This document shows, piece by piece, positions 44,953-53,333 of a DNA stretch of 64,000 nt. Made by a program: the position numbers and the translations under genes. Location of the stretch: contig NZ_JAPNKA010000001.1 of the NCBI RefSeq assembly GCF_026626635.1, forward strand, positions 2,232,001 to 2,296,000. The letters are read 5' to 3'. The first letter of the stretch is position 1; each line of letters opens with the position of its first letter. The DNA comes from Archangium lansingense. Its GTDB lineage: Bacteria; Myxococcota; Myxococcia; Myxococcales; Myxococcaceae. The notes beneath the pieces were generated by a model, which worked only from the letters and a program-made list of their open reading frames with translations, made no database searches and was not told the origin of the DNA.

Positions 44953-46161
44953 GTGGACCTGACCGCCGCTGCCAAGAAACTCCAGTCGCTCCGCTCCTTG
45001 ATGACCGGTCACACCGACCGGAGCGAGGAGCGGCGCATTCTCGAGCTGTTCACCGGCGCGACCGCCGCCGAGCTCAACTACCTGCTCTCCAACGTGGACT
45101 TGGACGCGTTGCTCGGCGACGTGGATGACCGCGTCGTCGGCCCGGACAACCTCACCGCGTTGCTGGAACTGTTGTGCGTGAAGCGGGCACCCGAGCTGGG
45201 TCTGCCCCTTCGCGCCGCGCTCATTACCGCGCTCCAGAAGGGAGAGACCCCCGGTCTGGCCGAGCGCATGGTGCGCGCCCTGTTCCTCGGGCTGCGCGGA
45301 CGCGAGCTGTCCGAGTTCAAGAACCTGCTCGACGGCCGTGGCAGCTCCCATGATCTGCAGCAGCTGCTCTTCCACGACGTGGACGACGCGGGCATCCGGC
45401 AGGAGATCCTCACGCACATCCGCCAGGAGTCCGTGGGTGCCCCGAGTGGCGAGAACAAAGTGCTGAGCGACATCGACGACACCTTCCTCGCCAACTGGAA
45501 GGACGATCGCTACCCGTCGAAGACGGTGTACCCGGGCGTGCTCCAGTTCTACCGAGAGCTGGACCGGGGGCCAGGCATCATCCCCGGGCGCGAGGGGGAC
45601 CTCACCTTCATCAGCGCGCGGCCGCAGGATCCGCTCGGCCTCATCGAGGACCGCACGCTGGAGACGCTGCGCGGGCACGGCGTGTCCTCGGCGGTGATGC
45701 TCTCCGGCGCGTTCACGCACCTGCTGGGCAACTCGCGCATCGCCGAGATGAAGTTCGAGAACTTCAGCCGCTACATCCAGCTCTATCCCGAGTACGGCTT
45801 CGTCTTCACGGGGGACAGCGGCCAGGGCGACGTGGCCTTCGGTGAGAGGATGCTCGCGGAGTACCCGGAGTCGGTGCGGGCCGTGTTCATCCACGACGTG
45901 GTTGATACCCCGGAGTCTGTTCGCCAGACGTGGCGGAGCAGGCGCATCTTCTTCTTCGACAACTACGTGGGTGCCGCGGTGGAAGCCTTCGAGGTAGGTG
46001 TCATCGCCCGGGACGGAGTTGCCCGCGTGGTCCGCGCTGCCCAGGAGGACCTGGGCCGTGTGCCCTTCACCTTGGAGGCACAGCGGCAGGCCCGGCAGGC
46101 TGAGTTGGAGCGAGATGTGCGGCGCGCGGAGGCCATTACGGGGACTCCTCGCGCCGGGTAG
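44953..46161 (+). CDS. App1-type (DUF2183) phosphatase domain protein
   Basis: 402 residues from GTG 44953. Residues 1-160 form a helical domain with the repeat-like stretch TDRSEERRILELFTGATAAELNYLLSNVDLDAL. Residues 168-370 resemble the App1 phosphatidate phosphatase catalytic domain, with HAD motif D173-x-D175-D176-T (VLSDIDDTFL), FISARPQDP and FTGDSGQGDV. It may hydrolyse a phospholipid or other phosphate ester. It is separated from the collagen-like gene by 9 bp. A role with the radical SAM locus is possible but unproven. Confidence 0.85.
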   Translation: MDLTAAAKKLQSLRSLMTGHTDRSEERRILELFTGATAAELNYLLSNVDLDALLGDVDDRVVGPDNLTALLELLCVKRAPELGLPLRAALITALQKGETPGLAERMVRALFLGLRGRELSEFKNLLDGRGSSHDLQQLLFHDVDDAGIRQEILTHIRQESVGAPSGENKVLSDIDDTFLANWKDDRYPSKTVYPGVLQFYRELDRGPGIIPGREGDLTFISARPQDPLGLIEDRTLETLRGHGVSSAVMLSGAFTHLLGNSRIAEMKFENFSRYIQLYPEYGFVFTGDSGQGDVAFGERMLAEYPESVRAVFIHDVVDTPESVRQTWRSRRIFFFDNYVGAAVEAFEVGVIARDGVARVVRAAQEDLGRVPFTLEAQRQARQAELERDVRRAEAITGTPRAG

Positions 46162-46165
46162 CAAC

Positions 46166-46200
46166 TCCCTCACCCCAGCCCTCTCCCAGAGGGAGAGGGA
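46166..46200. repeat. REP-like palindrome
   Basis: CCCTCTCCC (46179-46187), AGA, then GGGAGAGGG (46191-46199), preceded by ctcaccccag. This wording is a widespread extragenic palindrome in many GC-rich bacteria. Here it also could end the App1-gene transcript. Confidence 0.7.
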
Positions 46201-46316
46201 GCTGCCAGGGGCTTGTTGTCGGTGAGCCCGGCAAGCGAGGGGACGAGGCCCTGCTGCTCGGGACAGTCCCGATTCCCATCTTCGCTCCGTTTCCCTACCG
46301 CAGCGAGGAGCGAGCC

Positions 46317-46598
46317 ATGGCTCAGCGGATGGATGTTCGGGTCGGCATGGATGTGAAGAGCAGGGACGGCCACCGGATGGGCAAGGTGATTGGTCTGGCG
46401 GATGACGCCTTCGTGGTGGAGAAGGGCGTGTTCTACGCCAGGGACTATCGGGTCCCCTTCCGCTCCGTGGAGACCATCGAGGGTGATGACATCCTTCTCT
46501 CCCTGGACAGGGACCAGCTCCAGAAGGCCAGCCTGGGCGAGGTGCTGCAGGCCGCCGACCGGTTGGACATGGGGCCGGACTCGCCCTCGCGCTACTAG
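46317..46598 (+). CDS. DUF2171/PRC-barrel-like small protein
   Basis: 93 residues. A beta-barrel-type start (VRVGMDVKSRDGHRMGKVIGLADDAFVVEKGVFYARDYRVPF) is followed by a short helical tail. It matches the DUF2171/PRC-barrel pattern seen in small proteins of unknown function. It is preceded by a gcgaggagcgag ribosome-binding site and convergent with the next gene, 6 bp apart. Confidence 0.8.
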   Translation: MAQRMDVRVGMDVKSRDGHRMGKVIGLADDAFVVEKGVFYARDYRVPFRSVETIEGDDILLSLDRDQLQKASLGEVLQAADRLDMGPDSPSRY

Positions 46599-46604
46599 CC
46601 TTCC

Positions 46605-47537
46605 TCAGCGCCCCGTGAGGCTCAGGGTGCCGAGCTTCGTCTCGTTGCGCAGGCAGGCCTCGTGCGACTCGGAGACGCCGAGGTCGACCCGGCGCGACTG
46701 GTTGGCGCGCGTGAGGCTCTGCAGCCGGACCTCACAATGGGCGGGGTTGCCGAAGCGGTCTTGATGGAGGGCGTAGAAGGTTCCGGGCTCGCGCGGCAAT
46801 ACGCCCACCTGGTCGAGCAGGATGTCCCCGGAGCCGGCCGTCCAGTCGAGGTCCGCGAGCAGCCGGGCCTGGGGTTTGCCATCGAGGCTCCACACGCAGA
46901 CGTCCGTCTTCCCGTCCTTGCCCGCCCGAGCCTCGCCGTAGGTGATGAGGCGGTCTCCCGAGAAGCGCGCGTTCGAGCCCGAGACGCATGGGAGCGCCGG
47001 CAGCGGCGTCTTGCGCTTGGTGTCGAGGTCCACCAGGCCGAGGAACTCCTGGTAGCGGCCGTTCTTGCGCTCGTTCTGGCGGAAGAAGAGGACGGGCCTG
47101 GTGGGATGCGCCTCGAAGTGGAGCACGTGCTGGTAGAGCCCGTGGCGCTTGCCGTTGCGCGAGATGTCGAGCACGGACGAGAACTCACCCGCGCATCCGA
47201 AGGTGTAATGGGTGAGAGCGTACGGGCTGGGGAGCTTCACCACGCGCTCGTTCTCCTTCAGCCAGCCATTGATGTTCATCTCCTCGCCGGTGGAGAGCCG
47301 GTAGAGCGCCGGGGGTGTGCCCTCGAGCTCGACGCGCTCGTAGCGTGTCTCGCCTGGGATGAAGTTCTCCGGCTGGCATGGAGCGGGCTCGGCAGGCTTC
47401 TGCTGGGCCGCGGGCAGGCGGGCCGGGACGGATTGGAGTTCGGCCCAGGTGCCCCCCTTCGGTTCGGCAGCGGAGGCGGTGGCGGCCAGCAGCAGCAGGC
47501 CGAAGGGCAGGGCGTGACGGTTCGAGGTGTGGCGCAT
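46605..47537 (-). CDS. Secreted protein of unknown function
   Basis: 310 residues from ATG 47537. A signal peptide (1-23, ending ATASA-AE) precedes a mature region rich in short strands, with repeated Trp/Tyr/Asp-Gly turns (CVWSLDGKPQARLLADLDW) reminiscent of a beta-propeller. There are several Cys, probably in disulfides. I do not recognise a family. It starts 14 bp after the M48 peptidase ends, likely in the same operon. Confidence 0.75.
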   Translation of the reverse strand: MRHTSNRHALPFGLLLLAATASAAEPKGGTWAELQSVPARLPAAQQKPAEPAPCQPENFIPGETRYERVELEGTPPALYRLSTGEEMNINGWLKENERVVKLPSPYALTHYTFGCAGEFSSVLDISRNGKRHGLYQHVLHFEAHPTRPVLFFRQNERKNGRYQEFLGLVDLDTKRKTPLPALPCVSGSNARFSGDRLITYGEARAGKDGKTDVCVWSLDGKPQARLLADLDWTAGSGDILLDQVGVLPREPGTFYALHQDRFGNPAHCEVRLQSLTRANQSRRVDLGVSESHEACLRNETKLGTLSLTGR

Positions 47538-47551
47538 GGCGGGCTCGGTGC

Positions 47552-48585
47552 TCAGGCTGCGATCGGGCGCTTCGCGCGCTCGTAGTGGCCGGCGAGGATC
47601 TCCAGGTAGTTGCCGTGCTCCACCCACTCCAGCAGGTGCATCACCCGCCAGGCGACGAATGGATGGCTGCTGTCCATGGTCATCAGCGTCGCCAGCAACC
47701 CATCGAACCAGTTGTCCTCCTCCAACTTCGCGAGCGTGCGCGCCTGCCGGATGAAGGGGGCCAGCTGCATCTTCGTGCGCCGGGTGACGCCCGGCCGGTG
47801 GCCACCTGCCAGCTTCATCAGCACGTTGAGCGAGGCGCCCAGGTCCCTGCACGCCAGCAGGCCCGCGCGGTCCGCCGTCAGCTCGGAGCAGCGCATCCAC
47901 TTATAGAGCGCCTTCTGTAGCGGGAAGCTCAGCACCTGTCCCACCGTGCCCAGCAGGTGGGTACCGCTCGCCATCACCGTGGCCACCGTGCGGTAGAGCC
48001 CATGCTCCGCGTGCATGTGGCCCAGCTCGTGTCCCATCACGGACAGCACCTCCTGATCATCGAGCTGGTCGAGCAGGCCCGCATAGATGGTCACCGCCGG
48101 CTCCTCGCTGCCGTAGGTGGTCGCGTTGGCGTGCGGGGACTCGGAGAGGAACAGCGTGGGCCGCTGGCTCAGGTCCAGGCTCTTGCGCGAGCGCTCCAGC
48201 AGCTCCACCAGCTCGGGGAACTGGTCCTCTCCGCAGAGGACGGAGCTGGACAGGTTCAGCAGCCGCAGGCTGCGCTCGCCCAGCTGGGTCATCAGCCAGC
48301 GCATCAGCGCGGGGAAGCCGGAATGCCCTTGAGGGCCGCCAGCGTCGTGCGGTCCAGCGAGTGCTCGTAGGCATTCGAGGCGATACCCGTGAGCGGCTCG
48401 TGGGGCGCGAGGAACAGCGGCTCGCCGCAGGCACCGCACTCACAGTGGTGGGGCTCCAGGATGGCGCGGGGCACCTGGACCCGGTTGCGCCGGCCGCAGT
48501 GGCGACACTCCAGCAGCTTCACGGGAGCTTGCTTCGCGTCCGGCCAGAGGGCCTGGGCCAGGGGGGCGTGGGACTCGTTCTTCAT
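47552..48585 (-). pseudogene. Zinc-ribbon/M48 metallopeptidase, split by a frameshift near 48320
   Basis: Two frames together make one typical M48 protein. From ATG 48585 the first gives 93 residues with a zinc ribbon (CRHCGRRNRV...CECGACGE) up to LDRTTLAALKGIP and then stops at 48304. In the other frame the match continues at once with GFPALMRWLM and runs to 47552, with active site HELGH (VMGHELGHMHAEHG) and ELTADRAG. M48 relatives read LKxIPGF without a break, so one base seems missing near 48320. The first frame's TGA overlaps an ATG at 48304 (TGATG), so the peptidase part could still be made by coupled re-initiation. Confidence 0.75.
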
Positions 48586-49355
48586 GACTTCCTCCCAGCG
48601 GCCCGGCGGGCTGGTGCCTTCGCACTCTTCTTGGCGGCGCTCTTCTTCGTCGCGGGCGGGCGCACCCGCGCCTCCACCACCTCCTCCTCTTGCTCCTTGC
48701 GCGCGGACTCGGTGGAGAGGAACTCGCGGCGCGTCTGGAGGTCGCGGATGCACCGCTCGCCCACCCGCTTGGTGAGGACCTTGTTCATCGACGAGCCCAC
48801 CGCGATGCCCACCAGCGGCAGGGCCCGCACCAGGCCCTTGGAGAGCTGGAGGAGGGCAATCTTCGTCATCACGCTCACGAGGTGCTTGGAGACCTCGCGC
48901 GGCGCGTACTTCCAGATGGCCACGCCCTCGGCCTTGGCCATGTCCACCAGGGCGTTCTCGCCGCTCTTGGCGTCGTAGGTGCTCACCGAGGCGAGCAGGA
49001 ACGCGAGCTGCCGCTCCTCGTCCTTGCGGATGTCGAAGCCGTGCAGGTAGCTGAGCACGAGCGCCATCTCCACCTCGTACTTGAGGAGGAAGCCCATGTC
49101 CGCGAGGGCTCCGCCCAGTGCCGCCACCAGGGTGCCGGCTCCGGGAATCAGCGCGGGCGCGGCGGCGAGGCCTCCGGAGATGGCGGCGCGCGTGGAGAAA
49201 TACCGCACCACCTCCTCGGAGGCCTCGCGCTTGTCCTCCCGCGCCTTCCGCAGGTGCTGCTCGGCAAGGGCGATGAGGCTGTCCGTGTCCGAGAGGATGC
49301 GCTCGACGGCGGTGAGGAGCTTGCGCCCCTGGCTCTGGTCTTCGGCTTCCTTCAT
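48582..49355 (-). CDS. EcsC family protein
   Basis: 257 residues. An EcsC domain spans about 40-215, with glycine-rich hydrophobic segments (AAISGGLAAAPALIPGAGTLVAALGGALADMGFLLKY) and ALPLVGIAVGSSMNKV. A basic, Lys/Ala-rich tail (TKKSAAKKSAKAPARRA) resembles a histone-like or nucleic-acid-binding extension. The family has no firm function beyond membrane association. The stop overlaps the next gene's ATG by 4 bases. Confidence 0.85.
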   Translation of the reverse strand: MKEAEDQSQGRKLLTAVERILSDTDSLIALAEQHLRKAREDKREASEEVVRYFSTRAAISGGLAAAPALIPGAGTLVAALGGALADMGFLLKYEVEMALVLSYLHGFDIRKDEERQLAFLLASVSTYDAKSGENALVDMAKAEGVAIWKYAPREVSKHLVSVMTKIALLQLSKGLVRALPLVGIAVGSSMNKVLTKRVGERCIRDLQTRREFLSTESARKEQEEEVVEARVRPPATKKSAAKKSAKAPARRAAGRKS

Positions 49356-49565
49356 GGATTCCCCCTAGGGACGGCGCGGAGGACGCCGACATGGCGTCCG
49401 ATACCGGAACGCTCGCGAAGCCTCGCAGACCTGTCAAGCCAGGGGGCGGCGGTCCCTCTCTCTGCTCCCCGGCGTGGCGTGCCCTTCCGATGGCGAAGGG
49501 AGGCGCAGATTAGGGCTGGAGCGAGGGGCCAGGACCCGGCCCCGGCGAGACGTGAGGAGACGGCC

Positions 49566-50480
49566 ATGTTCGTGGTGACGGGAGCATCGGGGCATACGGG
49601 GTCGGTGGTAGCTCGGACGCTGCTGGAGCAGGGGCGGCGGGTCCGGGTCATCCTGCGGGACGAGGAAAAGGCCGAACCGTGGAGGCAATGGGGCGCCGAG
49701 GTCGTGCTGGCGGACCTGCGCGACGTCGCCGCCCTCGCCATGGCCATGGTGGGCGCTCGAGGCGCGTACCTGATAGTGCCACCTCCCGTGCCCGCGAGCA
49801 CCGGTGTGATGGAGGCGTGCTGGTCGGTGGTGGACTCGATGAGGCGGGCGGTGGAGGAGAGCGGGTTGCCGCACTTCGTGCTGCTCTCGTCGGTGGGCGC
49901 GCAGCACCCGGAGGGAACGGGCTTCGTGAAGACGCTCTACCTCGCGGAGCGGGAGCTGGGTTCGCTGGGCAGGCCGATGACCATCCTCCGCTCGGCGTAC
50001 TTCATGGAGAACTGGGGCGAAGGGCTGCCCGCGGTGGTGGACTCGGGCGTGATGCCGGACTTCATCGCCCCCGCGGATCGCAAGCTCCACATGGTGGCCA
50101 CGCGGGACGTGGGCGAGCTCGCAGCACGGTTGTTGCGCGAGCCCACGCTCGGCCGGCGAGTGGTAGAGCTGGCGGGGCCGGTGGAGTACAGCCCTCTGGA
50201 GGTCGCGGACACACTGGCGCGGCTGCTCGGTCGGCCCATCCGCGTGGAGGAGCACACGCCAGCGGCCCAGGTGCCAATGCTCATGGGGATGGGCTACTCG
50301 GCGGAGGTGGCCCACCTCCTGGAGGAGCTCGACGAAGCCATCCACCATGGCCGGCTCACCTTCGAGCACCCCATCCACGTGGTGCGCGGCTGGACCACGC
50401 TCGACGAGGTGCTGGGCAATCTGCTGCGAGCCATCGGTGCCCTGCCGTACATGGGCGAGGGCACGACGGTCTCGCCGTAG
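49566..50480 (+). CDS. NmrA-like NAD(P)-binding Rossmann protein
   Basis: 304 residues from ATG 49566, with gaggag upstream. An N-terminal dinucleotide-binding motif VTGASGHTGSVVARTLLEQG (GxxGxxG) precedes an NmrA/quinone-oxidoreductase-2-like body (FVLLSSVGAQHPEGTG, TILRSAYFMENW). Such proteins reduce quinones or act as redox sensors; the substrate cannot be stated. It is convergent with the next kinase gene, 3 bp apart. Confidence 0.88.
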   Translation: MFVVTGASGHTGSVVARTLLEQGRRVRVILRDEEKAEPWRQWGAEVVLADLRDVAALAMAMVGARGAYLIVPPPVPASTGVMEACWSVVDSMRRAVEESGLPHFVLLSSVGAQHPEGTGFVKTLYLAERELGSLGRPMTILRSAYFMENWGEGLPAVVDSGVMPDFIAPADRKLHMVATRDVGELAARLLREPTLGRRVVELAGPVEYSPLEVADTLARLLGRPIRVEEHTPAAQVPMLMGMGYSAEVAHLLEELDEAIHHGRLTFEHPIHVVRGWTTLDEVLGNLLRAIGALPYMGEGTTVSP

Positions 50481-50483
50481 TCC

Positions 50484-51716
50484 TCAGCGCTCCGAGTGCC
50501 TTTCCGGCCAGCGCAGCTCCGCCCGGGTGCCGTGCGGAGAGAGGGGCGTGAGCAGCACCCGCCAGCCGAAGTGCTGCGCCAGGCGCTCCACCAGCGACAG
50601 CCCCACGCCGAAGCCGCTGCGCTCGGGCGCGACCGCGCCAAGGCCCTCGCCGCTGTCACTGACGCTCCAGCAGCCCGCCTCCACCCGCACGCGTACCTGC
50701 CCGGCGCGCGTGTAGCTGAAGGCGTTCTTCACCAGATTGCCGAGCAGCACGCGCGCCACCGAGGACGGCACCGGCGCGTACACCGCGCCTTTCGCCTCCA
50801 CCACCACCGCCACCTCCGGGCTGCGCAGCCCGTCGTAGAGCGCCACCACCTCGCGCGAGACCGAGGTGAGGTCACAGGTTTCGCCCGTGTGCCGCTCGCG
50901 TGCCAGCCACAGAATGCCCTCGGTGAGCAGGCCCATCTGGTGCACGGCATCGCGCAGCCGTGCGAATGTCTCACGGTCTTGCGGCGGGTGACGCTCGAGA
51001 ATCTCCACCGCCCCCTGCGCCACGGCGAGCGGCGTGCGCAGCTCGTGGCTCGCGTCGCGGTTGAACTGCCGCTCGCGTTCGAGCAAGGACTGGATGCGGG
51101 CGTCTCGCGCGCGCAGCGCCTCGAGCAGCGCGTGCACCTCGGCCACCGCCCCGTCCTCTTCGGGAAGCGCCGCGCCCTCGGACTGCAGCGAGCGCCTGAG
51201 TCCTTCCAACGGCTCGCTGAGGCGGCGGGCAGCCCGGCTGGCAATCACCGCCGCCGCCAGCAGCGCGAGCGCCGCGCTCGATGCGAGCAGGCCCCCTCTG
51301 TGCAGCAGACTCGACGTCGTGCGGGTGAAGGCATTGGCGCGGAAGGCGACGTACAGCGTGTCGCCCGAGGCCGCCCGAGGGCGCACCGCCACGTGGAAGT
51401 GCCCCGCCTTGCCCGCCGCCACCTCGTACTCCCCGTGCGCGAGGAGGGGAGACAGCTCCTGCGCGAGTGCGGCCGGCAGGGCCGCGTGCCCTCGATGCAC
51501 GCTCATGCCCACCGCCGGCTGCGCAGGAGCCTGGCCGGACGCGAGCGCCTGCGCCTGCCGGTCAGCCTCGGCCGCCACCAGGCGTTCGAAGAGGACGTCC
51601 TCCAGGTCGTAGCTGAAGAGCACGAAGATGCCGCTCATCACCGCGAGCGCCAACACGGACGAGAGCAGCAGGGTGCGCCGGAGCACCGCGCGCAGAGGGC
51701 GAAGCCCCTCACGCAA
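50484..51716 (-). CDS. OmpR-pair sensor histidine kinase
   Basis: 410 residues from TTG 51716, chosen because GGAGG lies 6 nt upstream; the start overlaps the end of the partner regulator. Two membrane helices (about 13-35 and 155-178) flank a ~120-residue periplasmic sensor. A HAMP-like stretch follows, then HisKA (RDASHELRTPLAVA) and HATPase (LLGNLVKNAFSYTR, SDSGEGLG, GFGVGLSLVERL). It pairs with the OmpR-type regulator encoded just upstream; the signal is unknown. Confidence 0.93.
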   Translation of the reverse strand: MREGLRPLRAVLRRTLLLSSVLALAVMSGIFVLFSYDLEDVLFERLVAAEADRQAQALASGQAPAQPAVGMSVHRGHAALPAALAQELSPLLAHGEYEVAAGKAGHFHVAVRPRAASGDTLYVAFRANAFTRTTSSLLHRGGLLASSAALALLAAAVIASRAARRLSEPLEGLRRSLQSEGAALPEEDGAVAEVHALLEALRARDARIQSLLERERQFNRDASHELRTPLAVAQGAVEILERHPPQDRETFARLRDAVHQMGLLTEGILWLARERHTGETCDLTSVSREVVALYDGLRSPEVAVVVEAKGAVYAPVPSSVARVLLGNLVKNAFSYTRAGQVRVRVEAGCWSVSDSGEGLGAVAPERSGFGVGLSLVERLAQHFGWRVLLTPLSPHGTRAELRWPERHSER

Positions 51717-52383
51717 GGCGAACCTCCAGCGCGTATCCCTCGTGGCGCCGGGTGACCACGAGCTGCTCGAGGCCCAGCTCGCCGAGTGCCTTGCGCAGGC
51801 CATACACGTGGGTGCGCAGCGCGCTGCCCTCCCGAGGTGCCTCTCCCCACAGCCGGTCGGCGAGCGTCGCTGCCGGTACGCTCTCCGGGGCTGCCTCCAT
51901 CAAGAGCTGGAGCACCCGCGCCTCGGTGCGACTGAGCCGGACCCGCCGCTCGCCCCGGCTTGCCCACCCGCTCTCGGGCTCCAGCAGCAGCGAACCCAGG
52001 GACAACGTGCGACCGCTGGGCGGCACGGGCCGGCGTGCCAGGGCCTCCAGGCGCCAGCGCAGCTCGCGCAGGGAGAAGGGCTTGACGAGGTAGTCGTCGG
52101 CGCCGGCGGCGAAGCCCTCCTCCTTGTCCTCGAGCGTGTCGCGCGCGGTGAGCATCAGCACCGGCACCAGCCGCGGGGCCGTCTGCCGCAAGTGTCGGCA
52201 CACCCGCAGGCCGTCCATGCCCGGCAGCATGAGGTCGAGCACGATCACGTCGTAGGGGTGGGCGAGCGCGAGCGCCAGTCCCTCGGGGCCCGTGGAGGCG
52301 AAGTCGAGGGTGATGTCCGGCTCGAGGAACCTGGCGATGTTCGCCTGTAGATCCCGGTTGTCCTCCACCACCAGTACGCGCAT
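51709..52383 (-). CDS. OmpR/PhoB-family response regulator
   Basis: 224 residues. The receiver has E7/D8 and phospho-acceptor D50 (VLDLMLPGMDG), with Lys in LVKPFSL. A winged-helix DNA-binding domain occupies about 128-222 (RTEARVLQLLMEA, RTHVYGLRKALGEL). It overlaps its kinase gene by 8 bp. The divergent neighbour, a secreted hydrolase 126 bp away, is a possible target. Confidence 0.95.
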   Translation of the reverse strand: MRVLVVEDNRDLQANIARFLEPDITLDFASTGPEGLALALAHPYDVIVLDLMLPGMDGLRVCRHLRQTAPRLVPVLMLTARDTLEDKEEGFAAGADDYLVKPFSLRELRWRLEALARRPVPPSGRTLSLGSLLLEPESGWASRGERRVRLSRTEARVLQLLMEAAPESVPAATLADRLWGEAPREGSALRTHVYGLRKALGELGLEQLVVTRRHEGYALEVRLA

Positions 52384-52509
52384 CGCGAGAAGGCCCTCCT
52401 GGGGGAGACGTTACCTCACGCATGTCAATCCCACGTCAACGCGCGGCTGACCCGTGGCCGACCCCCTCCGGTGCAGGGTGAGCGCCTCTCTTCACAGGAG
52501 GTTCCCGAG

Positions 52510-53322
52510 ATGAAGCACCTGCTGCTGTCCGCGCTCGTCCTGCTCACCCCGCGCCTGTCGCCCGCGTCGGAGGCCGCACCCGCGCCCGCGCCCGCGCCCA
52601 CTGTCACGGGCGCCGTGACGCGTGAGGTACGCGCCACCAATGGCGAGCGCATTCCCCTGCTCGTTCTCGAGCCGCACCGGCCGGCCAAAGGCCCGGCGCC
52701 GGTGGCGGTGCTCGTGCACGGCCTGACGCGCAGCAAGGAGGACTGGCTCGTGGACGCGAAGCCCACCTTCGGCGGCGCCTTCACCGAGGCGCTGCGCGGG
52801 GCGGGCTACCGCGTCTACCTGTTCGATGCGCGGCTGCACGGCGCGCGTGCGGTCGAGGGGGACAAGCCCTCTGCGCGGGTGAAGCGCTCGCACGAGGGCG
52901 ACAGCGGCCCCTACCGCTCGATGGTGGCGGGCACCATCGAGGACGCACACGCCGTGCTCGCCCACGCGCTCGAGGGCGCCCGTCCCCCGCGCGTCCTCCT
53001 CGGCGGCTACAGCATGGGTGCCCAGGTGGCGCTACTGCTGGCCGCGCGGGAGCCGCGTGTCACGCACCTCGTCACGATGGTGCCGCCGTACGTGGACCCG
53101 ACGCTCACGGAGGTGGCGCCCGTGCTCGCCGCTGGACGCATCCAGCAGCGCTGGCTGATCCTGACGGCCAGGCGAGATGGCTTCGCGACACCCGAGCAGA
53201 ACGAGGCCCTCTTCACCGCGGCCCCCTCCCGGCACAAGGTGCACCACACCTTCGACAGCGGCCACGCACTGCCGCGCGACTACCTCTCCGAGGTGCAGCG
53301 CTGGTTGGCCGCCGAGCCCTGA
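52510..53322 (+). CDS. Secreted alpha/beta hydrolase
   Basis: 270 residues from ATG 52510, with AGGAGG 7 nt upstream. A signal peptide (1-19) is followed by an APAPAPAP linker, then an alpha/beta hydrolase fold with oxyanion loop LVHGLTRS, nucleophile elbow GGYSMG (Ser), an acid Asp in LILTARRDGF and a His in FDSGHALP. It acts in the periplasm or outside; the substrate is unknown (esterase or acylhydrolase). Confidence 0.88.
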   Translation: MKHLLLSALVLLTPRLSPASEAAPAPAPAPTVTGAVTREVRATNGERIPLLVLEPHRPAKGPAPVAVLVHGLTRSKEDWLVDAKPTFGGAFTEALRGAGYRVYLFDARLHGARAVEGDKPSARVKRSHEGDSGPYRSMVAGTIEDAHAVLAHALEGARPPRVLLGGYSMGAQVALLLAAREPRVTHLVTMVPPYVDPTLTEVAPVLAAGRIQQRWLILTARRDGFATPEQNEALFTAAPSRHKVHHTFDSGHALPRDYLSEVQRWLAAEP

Positions 53323-53333
53323 GCGGTCGGGTC

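Noticed and set aside
46166..46200. Insertion sequence end
   Set aside because: The palindrome stands alone, with no transposase frame or target duplication. It matches common REP-type wording.
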